Positions 32,244 to 39,654 of a stretch of DNA of 39,654 bases are shown piece after piece. The notes below the pieces were generated by a model. The model did no database searches and was not told where the DNA came from. It saw only the letters and a program-made list of their open reading frames with translations. Both the position numbers and the translations under genes were made by a program. The stretch is taken from the NCBI GenBank assembly GCA_051453625.1, contig JBOZIK010000001.1:29717871-29757524 (forward strand). The letters are read 5' to 3'. The DNA is from Welwitschia mirabilis. Taxonomy: Eukaryota; Gnetophyta; Gnetopsida; Welwitschiales. How positions within the stretch are numbered: the stretch's first letter is position 1; each line of letters starts with the position of its first letter.

Positions 32244-34045
32244 TGCTGCGGTGCATATTTATGCAATGTTTTATGTCCTAAGCTAAATCCTGTTAATCAC
32301 AATTAATATGCACAAACACAACACACTAGTATATATGGGAGTAATTCGAAATGTCGTAATTCTGTCGAAGGCCAAAGTATGGAAAATAGATAGTTACTTT
32401 TATGAGAAATTGTGTAACCCTAATCTACTAAAATAAATTGAGATGCATAGAATTGAAATAAAACATGCTTATGCAAAACTAATCTAGAAAAGGAAATAAT
32501 GATACATCTAAACTAATCAAGCTTAACCTTAACAAAGNNNNNNNNNNNNNNNNNNNNNNNNNNNNNNNNNNNNNNNNNNNNNNNNNNNNNNNNNNNNNNN
32601 NNNNNNNNNNNNNNNNNNNNNNNNNNNNNNNNNNNNNNNNNNNNNNNNNNNNNNNNNNNNNNNNNNNNNNNNNNNNNNNNNNNNNNNNNNNNNNNNNNNN
32701 NNNNNNNNNNNNNNNNNNNNNNNNNNNNNNNNNNNNNNNNNNNNNNNNNNNNNNNNNNNNNNNNNNNNNNNNNNNNNNNNNNNNNNNNNNNNNNNNNNNN
32801 NNNNNNNNNNNNNNNNNNNNNNNNNNNNNNNNNNNNNNNNNNNNNNNNNNNNNNNNNNNNNNNNNNNNNNNNNNNNNNNNNNNNNNNNNNNNNNNNNNNN
32901 NNNNNNNNNNNNNNNNNNNNNNNNNNNNNNNNNNNNNNNNNNNNNNNNNNNNNNNNNNNNNNNNNNNNNNNNNNNNNNNNNNNNNNNNNNNNNNNNNNNN
33001 NNNNNNNNNNNNNNNNNNNNNNNNNNNNNNNNNNNNNNNNNNNNNNNNNNNNNNNNNNNNNNNNNNNNNNNNNNNNNNNNNNNNNNNNNNNNNNNNNNNN
33101 NNNNNNNNNNNNNNNNNNNNNNNNNNNNNNNNNNNNNNNNNNNNNNNNNNNNNNNNNNNNNNNNNNNNNNNNNNNNNNNNNNNNNNNNNNNNNNNNNNNN
33201 NNNNNNNNNNNNNNNNNNNNNNNNNNNNNNNNNNNNNNNNNNNNNNNNNNNNNNNNNNNNNNNNNNNNNNNNNNNNNNNNNNNNNNNNNNNNNNNNNNNN
33301 NNNNNNNNNNNNNNNNNNNNNNNNNNNNNNNNNNNNNNNNNNNNNNNNNNNNNNNNNNNNNNNNNNNNNNNNNNNNNNNNNNNNNNNNNNNNNNNNNNNN
33401 NNNNNNNNNNNNNNNNNNNNNNNNNNNNNNNNNNNNNNNNTTCTCCAGTCCCAAGATCTCCTGTCACGAGTATGTCAGGTACTATCGAAGATGATTAGAG
33501 ATCAAGGGGAAGACCCTTATTTATAGAAAGAAAAGGAAGGGGAACTGATAGAGAAGTATAAAAAAAACCCTAGCTAGCATGTAAAGGAAAGTCACAATAA
33601 AGTGACAACAACTCGAGAAAACATTTGGTAAAAGTATGAGAGAATAATATCATCTTTTTGATCATCCAGATGATTGAGGAGATGACAAAGACTGATAATT
33701 AGATATTTGTTTAGCTCCCAGTTTATCTGCTTGTGAACTTCATGTGAACTTATTATCAACTTGTTAGAGAGGTCATCCGCTACTGACGTTCGAATAATAA
33801 AGTGGACGACAGGCTTTTTGTCTATCTTCAGTTAGTCTGATCACTTGTTATTTGAGGGAATTATTATTCAAAATATTATTTATTCATATCTACATAAAAT
33901 GCTTATAATTTAACTAGAAATTACATGTTTTCATCCTTTTCATCCCGGTTCTCCATTATCATGAGAACTAAGCATTCATCTGTTAATTCACCTATAAAAC
34001 AACTCAAAATACCCTATCAAATACACATAAGTTAGCAGCGCAACA
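32244..34045 (-). repeat. 3' LTR of element 2
   Basis: The minus-strand start is TGTTGC at 34045 and the end GCAGCA at 32244; the other LTR keeps the end as GCAACA, so the original termini were a perfect 6-bp inverted repeat. The length is 1802 bases with a 903-N gap inside. A minus-strand TATAAATA box lies at 33525-33518. A 44-base block at 32286-32329 is almost identical to 39452-39495 in the 5' LTR. Confidence 0.7.
33518..33525 (-). promoter_or_regulatory. TATA box in LTR of element 2
   Basis: TATAAATA on the minus strand about 520 bases into the LTR, followed by a G-rich start region (AGGGTCTTCCCC). It is at the expected U3/R border. Confidence 0.5.
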
Positions 34046-34060
34046 TAGCCTCCTACTTAG
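34046..34060 (-). other. Polypurine-like tract of element 2
   Basis: The minus strand reads AAGTAGGAGG and then CTA before the LTR start TGTTGC. It is short and not pure, so it is a weaker tract than that of the chromovirus-like element. Confidence 0.4.
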
Positions 34061-36533
34061 TCTTGTTAGTCCCTGATAAAACTAGGTGGTAAACCATGTT
34101 TATGAGTTAACTTTTAGATAACAAGAACAGCTAGGATATATAAAAAAAAGCATCTAAAAAAGATTTGTAATATAGACTAACAATAGACTGAATTTCTAGA
34201 AAATTCAAAAACTGATCAAATATACCTACTAAGTTACTCTTCTGGTATTTCGTCCAAATGATAATGGGGACAATAGGCTCCTCAAAATATTTTCAAAACT
34301 AGAACCTATAATAGAAATGAAATTTTTCATTAATTACATAATACTAATAAACAGCCCCCTACTATGATAAACAGTTAGATAAAAAGAGAATCATGTAAAC
34401 ATCGATGTATTCTTGTAGCTGGTTTGGAAGGAGGATCTGCAATAATTATTCATAAATTTTCAAAAATATTCAAAGAAATACTGAAAATATAAGTGTCTTG
34501 TCCCCTACTTAAAATATGCAATGCATCCCGAATTGTCTAAAAATAAAAAAATGGGTAAAGTCATAGAAAAAGAAGAAAATGCCAAAATGACTAAAAAACA
34601 GGAGACATAAAAATAGAAGAAAAGTAGAGGGAAAATGGACACAAGGAACAAAGATAAGATTGTTTATCTATTGTAAGTTCTAACCTAGCAAACTTCAAAG
34701 GAAAATATTATAACATTACTTAAGTAAAAATGCATAACAAAATGTGGGAACTCTATAAAGTTTATTCGAAAAGGCGGTGGTGATGATGATATCCTAAGTG
34801 TCAAGTGTGTAGAACAATGAAGATCAAAATCAAAAGGTACTTAGAAATGGACTCATCTATTTCTACCTACAAACTCACCGAAATCTTCAAAAGTGAAATG
34901 NNNNNNNNNNNNNNNNNNNNNNNNNNNNNNNNNNNNNNNNNNNNNNNNNNNNNNNNNNNNNNNNNNNNNNNNNNNNNNNNNNNNNNNNNNNNNNNNNNNN
35001 NNNNNNNNNNNNNNNNNNNNNNNNNNNNNNNNNNNNNNNNNNNNNNNNNNNNNNNNNNNNNNNNNNNNNNNNNNNNNNNNNNNNNNNNNNNNNNNNNNNN
35101 NNNNNNNNNNNNNNNNNNNNNNNNNNNNNNNNNNNNNNNNNNNNNNNNNNNNNNNNNNNNNNNNNNNNNNNNNNNNNNNNNNNNNNNNNNNNNNNNNNNN
35201 NNNNNNNNNNNNNNNNNNNNNNNNNNNNNNNNNNNNNNNNNNNNNNNNNNNNNNNNNNNNNNNNNNNNNNNNNNNNNNNNNNNNNNNNNNNNNNNNNNNN
35301 NNNNNNNNNNNNNNNNNNNNNNNNNNNNNNNNNNNNNNNNNNNNNNNNNNNNNNNNNNNNNNNNNNNNNNNNNNNNNNNNNNNNNNNNNNNNNNNNNNTA
35401 ACTATCATATTACACTACCAAAGGCTCCTCTTAGAAATATTTGCCCCAGTTTACTTGTAGTAGGACATTATGTTTGTTACTTTTTTTTTTTTGAACACAA
35501 AAAGGATTCCCACATAATTACACACTTAAGAAAGACAAAGGTGAATAAGTAAGATAAAAGATAGAAAAGAACAGTCCTCGATAACTTAATAGTTAATCAC
35601 CATTAAAAAAACAACACAATAAATAAGGTATCTTCTTGTAAATACAGTCCATAGACATGGGAATGTATCAAGATTGGATGAATTCAATATTACCACTTAT
35701 AAATGCCCAAGTATAAAACTAAACATGATACTTCATAGAGTAATACACAAGTCAAGGTTAAAAGACAATCAGGTAAAGTGATAATTTTTAACTAAACAAG
35801 TAGGCTAATAAAGAACTTAGACAATGATAGGAAGGAAGTCCTCTTCAGTGAGGGGAATTTCCAAAACAAGTACTTCTACTATGTTCACAGTTATGTCTAA
35901 AAATCCTCATGTCATTTCAACCANNNNNNNNNNNNNNNNNNNNNNNNNNNNNNNNNNNNNNNNNNNNNNNNNNNNNNNNNNNNNNNNNNNNNNNNNNNNN
36001 NNNNNNNNNNNNNNNNNNNNNNNNNNNNNNNNNNNNNNNNNNNNNNNNNNNNNNNNNNNNNNNNNNNNNNNNNNNNNNNNNNNNNNNNNNNNNNNNNNNN
36101 NNNNNNNNNNNNNNNNNNNNNNNNNNNNNNNNNNNNNNNNNNNNNNNNNNNNNNNNNNNNNNNNNNNNNNNNNNNNNNNNNNNNNNNNNNNNNNNNNNNN
36201 NNNNNNNNNNNNNNNNNNNNNNNNNNNNNNNNNNNNNNNNNNNNNNNNNNNNNNNNNNNNNNNNNNNNNNNNNNNNNNNNNNNNNNNNNNNNNNNNNNNN
36301 NNNNNNNNNNNNNNNNNNNNNNNNNNNNNNNNNNNNNNNNNNNNNNNNNNNNNNNNNNNNNNNNNNNNNNNNNNNNNNNNNNNNNNNNNNNNNNNNNNNN
36401 NNNNNNNNNNNNNNNNNNNNNNNNNNNNNNNNNNNNNNNNNNNNNNNNNNNNNNNNNNNNNNNNNNNNNNNNNNNNNNNNNNNNNNNNNNNNNNNNNNNN
36501 NNNNNNNNNNNNNNNNNNNNNNNNNNNNNNNNN
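34061..36533. other. Unassigned interior of element 2
   Basis: Between the 3' LTR and protease about 1.4 kb of readable sequence and 1.1 kb of N give no RT, RNase H or integrase motif on the minus strand. Such a place in a complete element would hold about 3 kb of pol and the 3' untranslated part. Frames reported across the N runs are artefacts of the gaps. Confidence 0.5.
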
Positions 36534-36539
36534 TTTGTT

Positions 36540-36880
36540 TTCAAAATGGCATTTTATCAATCTAGTTCTTGTGTCTATGATGCAATAGGCGGTTGCACAG
36601 AAAGCTCTACTTAGAAGTAGGGATATCCACCATGATGCTCAAGTTTTAAAACAACTACATCTATTGGGTAGAAAGCTTCTTCTATTTGAATAGCCAAGTC
36701 CTTGATTACACTAACGATTTCTTTATAGATGCATCAGCTAATTCTAAGACAATTTGTGTAGGTTCTACTCATCCTTCCAATCCAAGACATTGACAAATAT
36801 GCAAGGGTATAATTTTGACACTGGCTTCCATATCTATCAAGGCTTTCTTAATTCTTTAGTTTCCCTCTAAAATGACACTA
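36540..36880 (-). pseudogene. Aspartic protease of element 2
   Basis: The minus strand reads ALIDMEASVKIIPLHICQCL; the active-site loop D-M-E-A-S is at 36834-36820, so the aspartate is kept but the glycine is replaced by glutamate. PTQIVLELADASIKK follows. A frame change and stops lie near 36700. The run of N at 36533 removes the rest. It matches 5600-5260 of element 1. Confidence 0.7.
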
Positions 36881-36904
36881 ATAGTTGCTGCCCTCAGATC
36901 GTTA

Positions 36905-38875
36905 AATTTTGGATACTTCTTAGAAACTAAGTTACTAAGGGATTGAGCTAGGAAGACTTTACTAGAAATGGTTCATTTTTGTTTTCTTCTTATTAGGTTT
37001 TTCCATATCTTAAAGTATTTAAGGTTTCCTTGCAAAAGTTTCAAAAAGGGAAGTTGATGCTCACATTTTGCATTAAGGATTTTAAATGATCATCAAATAT
37101 GGGGTTTGTTTTAAGACTATTAAGCCATGGGGTAGCAAGTTTCTTTTGTGAAGGATTTTTTTTTGTTGCTAAGTAAATAAGGGAAGGAATGATTTTCTTA
37201 GATTTCTATGTCTTCTTCCTCATCATTTTTATCATTTTGGGAAGTTAAAGACTCATGAGTAGGGGGAGTTATGTCATTTTCACTTCTTATCACCACCTTA
37301 CAATCTTTTCGTACTTTGTTAGGGTTTAATAAAGGTTGAGTGGCAAGGGTCCCTTATGGTCTTTGATTGGTAAGCATGGTTTGTTGTAGGATGTTCACAA
37401 GATTTTCTATATTTGCATTTGTCTTCTCTTGAGCTTTTCTTAACTCCTTAATGGAATTCCTAAGAGAATCACTATGGTTTTTGGAGTTGAAAGAGCTTAC
37501 CAAGATATTTGGATAGTTAGATTAAAAGTTGGAATGTTCAAATCTATTCTTGAAAGGTTGGGAGTTAGGATGATTTGTTTGAAAATTGCTAAGATTTGAA
37601 TGCTTATTAATCCTATTCTAAAAATTATAGTTAGGGAATTGTCTTTAGTTGTACTTTTAAATGTAGTTGGAAGTCTTTAGTTGAAAGTTCTTACTTCTTT
37701 ATAGATTCTTTCTTTACAATTTATAAGTAAAGGGCATTCTTTTGTGACATGATAGCTATCTTCACACAAATCGCATGTTGGAACAAAGATTTCATTCTTC
37801 TCAGTTTCCATTTTAGCATCAAGGATCATCTAAGTGTATTTCTCTAAGGTAAAAGTAAAATCCTTAATGATGCTAGTTGGTTCATTTTCTATTTTGGTTT
37901 CAGTCTTCTCATACTTGAATTCTTTTAAGTCCTTAATGATTTGGCCTACGATTTGGTTTNNNNNNNNNNNNNNNNNNNNNNNNNNNNNNNNNNNNNNNNN
38001 NNNNNNNNNNNNNNNNNNNNNNNNNNNNNNNNNNNNNNNNNNNNNNNNNNNNNNNNNNNTTGGTTTTCTCTAGAGGATGGTTTAGGTCAAGTTTAACTTA
38101 CTTTCACTAAATCTTTTAACACCTTCCAAGAATCTTTTAAAATTTGGTTTAAGAGGTTGTCTCTATAAGAGAAATCTACATTGGTATGACTATTTAATCC
38201 ACTATAGAAATAGTCAATTAACTCTATCTCGGAAAAGGCATCTACAAGGTTTAAATGTAATGCAACAAAGAATTGCTCATAGGCAGAGGCATAGTCTTCA
38301 TTAGGCAATTGTTAGATGTTTATAACTTCTTTATTATGCTTCCAGATGGTGGTTTTTCTCATGAATCTTTTGATGAAGGCTTCTTAAACTTAACTCCAAG
38401 ATTTAAGACTCTTATGATGGATTGTTCTAAGCCAAATTTTTTCTTTTTCTCTCAAGGTCATGGGAAAGATAACCATATAGGTTTCATTAGTTATTTACTT
38501 TTTACCATTTCTGGATGTAAGGATAAGTCATTCAATGTCAGCGATGTGTTGTAAAGGGTCTTTATCAGGTTCTCCACTAAAGGTAGGATAAGCATTTAAT
38601 NNNNNNNNNNNNNNNNNNNNNNNNNNNNNNNNNNNNNNNNNNNNNNNNNNNNNNNNNNNNNNNNNNNNNNNNNNNNNNNNNNNNNNNNNNNNNNNNNNNN
38701 TGTGTTGTAAAGGGTCTTCATTAGGTTCTCCACTAAAGGTAGGATAAGCATTTAATTTTTTAAGTTCTACATCATCATCAGGTGGTAAGTTAAAAGGATT
38801 TTGGACTTCAAGTTTCTTGTTCGCTATAAAATCTCTCAAAGTAGCATGAGTAATAGGTTGAAAAGGAGTAGAAGT
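36905..38875 (-). pseudogene. Gag polyprotein of element 2
   Basis: The N-terminal part starts near 38839 (MRDFIANKKLEVQNPFNLPP, then FSGEPNEDPLQH) and resembles retrotransposon gag. The middle part is open at 38308-38093 (YASAYEQFFVALHLNL, LIDYFYSGLN). The nucleocapsid part holds an intact CCHC knuckle CDLCEDSYHVTKEC (C-x2-C-x4-H-x4-C) at 37775-37734, which binds element RNA. Two N gaps of exactly 100 bases (37960-38059, 38601-38700) and several stops interrupt it. The second gap is flanked by a duplicated 56 bases, so the duplication of residues there is an assembly effect. Confidence 0.75.
37734..37775 (-). other. CCHC zinc knuckle
   Basis: Fourteen codons give C-D-L-C, four residues, H, four residues, C. 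All four zinc ligands are kept, although the surrounding gag is broken. In element 1 the last cysteine is tryptophan. Confidence 0.8.
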
Positions 38876-39138
38876 AAGGGTTTTAATAATAGGGGGTGGA
38901 TTTAAATAGATAGGTTATTTTTATTTGTAGTTAGAAGTTGACATGATATCAAATTTTTTAGAATTAAAATCAAAAATTATAGGAAATTCTAAATCTTATG
39001 TATCTGGACTGTTTTGATTTATTTCAATTTCAAAATTTAGCAAACCTTCTCTGATATTTTTAGAAATGAATAGATTTTCTCTTTGATATTTTTCCTTTTT
39101 GCTGATTTTAACCATTCAGTTTAGGATTTAAGAGTGTT

Positions 39139-39162
39139 TCATCCAGTATGTCATCTGGATGA
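39139..39162 (-). repeat. Hairpin in the leader of element 2
   Basis: TCATCCAG and CTGGATGA form a perfect 8-bp stem around eight bases. It lies between primer site and gag, where retroelement RNAs carry packaging or dimer signals. That role is only a guess. Confidence 0.5.
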
Positions 39163-39388
39163 TAACCTGAATGACAAAAACAGAAAACACAGACAACCAC
39201 AAAAAGAGGGAAAGCAGAAAATGGGACATTCATTCGACTATGACATCTGGACGATGAAGGGAACATCAAAGATTAGAAAAAATAAAAACCAAAATAAAAA
39301 CTTACAAAATATATTGGTACACCACTACTACAACAAACATTTGAAATATCCACTGAAGCAACTATAACTCTTGAATTTTAAGCAATCT

Positions 39389-39406
39389 TCCCCGGCAACG
39401 GCACCA
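39389..39406 (-). other. tRNA-Asp primer binding site
   Basis: The minus strand reads TGGTGCCGTTGCCGGGGA, complementary to the 3' end of plant tRNA-Asp but for one C-to-T change at the fourth base. This primer is typical of Athila/Tat-like elements. It fixes the LTR end at 39410 and the orientation of the element. Confidence 0.85.
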
Positions 39407-39409
39407 AGA

Positions 39410-39654
39410 TGTTGCAGTGTGTATTTATGTAATTTTTTACATCCTGAGCTGAATCCTGTTAATCACAATTAATATGCATAAACACAACACACTAGCATAG
39501 ATGGGAGTGATCCAAAATGTCATAATTTCATTGAATGCTAAAGTATGGAAAACAGAGAGTTGCTTTTATGAGAAATTATGTAACCCTAATCTATTGAAAT
39601 AATTTGCAATGCATGGAATTAAAATAAAACATTATTATGTAATACTAATCTAAG
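39410..39654 (-). repeat. 5' LTR of element 2, partial
   Basis: The 3' end of the LTR is CTGCAACA at 39410, three bases from the primer site. The first 245 bases are in the window and align without large gaps with 32244-32488. The LTR start and the 5' target duplication are beyond the window. Confidence 0.8.

Larger units (their letters stand above)
32244..39654 (-). mobile_element. Ty3/gypsy element 2, Athila-like, without visible pol
   Basis: On the minus strand a 5' LTR enters from the right edge and ends at 39410. Three bases later comes a tRNA-Asp primer site (39406-39389), then a leader, gag (about 38875-36905) and protease (36880-36540). Then follows 2.5 kb with two N gaps and no RT, RNase H or integrase motif, a purine-rich tract near 34059-34050, and a 3' LTR at 34045-32244. 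Gag and protease match element 1. The two LTRs agree at about 85% over 243 comparable bases, counted by eye, so the insertion is old. The five bases left of the element (ATGCC) would be the target duplication, whose partner lies outside the window. Confidence 0.78.

Noticed and set aside
38273-38554. Plus-strand frame of 93 codons
   Set aside because: It is the complement of the gag of element 2.
39134-39367. Plus-strand frame of 77 codons
   Set aside because: It lies in the untranslated leader of element 2, on the wrong strand, and is made of low-complexity K/N-rich residues.

Overview
The window looks like gene-poor, repeat-dominated nuclear DNA of a flowering plant. It is strongly A+T-rich and holds several decayed LTR retrotransposons, plant-type tRNA-primed elements, SINE-like sequences and two broken protein-coding remnants. 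No intact gene of normal length is visible. The species cannot be named from the sequence. Runs of N, which limit boundary calls, lie at 1397-1551, 2028-2127, 8214-8519, 14086-14095, 17790-18475, 23171-23652, 32538-33440, 34901-35398, 35924-36533, 37960-38059 and 38601-38700. Domain calls rest on reading translated motifs by eye, without a database search.

Layout. 1-1400: a plus-strand, frameshifted transposon-type plant protein with a TATA-like box in front and an acidic tail. 1860-2740: retrotransposon-3'-end-like sequence with purine tracts and an array of GTCGACC words. 2750-9220: Ty3/gypsy element 1, minus strand, Athila-like, in the order LTR, primer site, gag, protease, RT, RNase H, integrase; it is cut off inside the integrase core. 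9640-14946: a plus-strand Ty3/gypsy chromovirus-like element, broken by many stops, whose 3' LTR has a 9-bp terminal inverted repeat; its 5' end is missing. 15330-15560: two SINE-like B-box/A-box pairs. 16200-17170: a receptor-like kinase exon split by a tandem TRIM array. 17530-17620: another SINE-like unit. 18476-32243: mainly non-coding, with one SINE-like unit near 24.5 kb, a weak LINE-type remnant near 25.6 kb, short tandem duplications and an AT-only tract. 32244-39654: Ty3/gypsy element 2, minus strand, related to element 1; both LTRs are recognisable (the right one runs off the window), with a tRNA-Asp primer site, gag and protease but no visible RT, RNase H or integrase.

The most interesting structure is at 16389-17043. 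Four LTRs and three internal regions of a miniature retrotransposon are fused head to tail. Each internal region is exactly 101 bp and carries a Met-tRNA primer site and a polypurine tract. The array sits inside kinase subdomain VIb, with a probable 5-bp target duplication coding for two kinase residues. A second theme is that decay in several unrelated elements, and in the kinase, runs mainly through C-to-T and G-to-A changes, as expected from long cytosine methylation.
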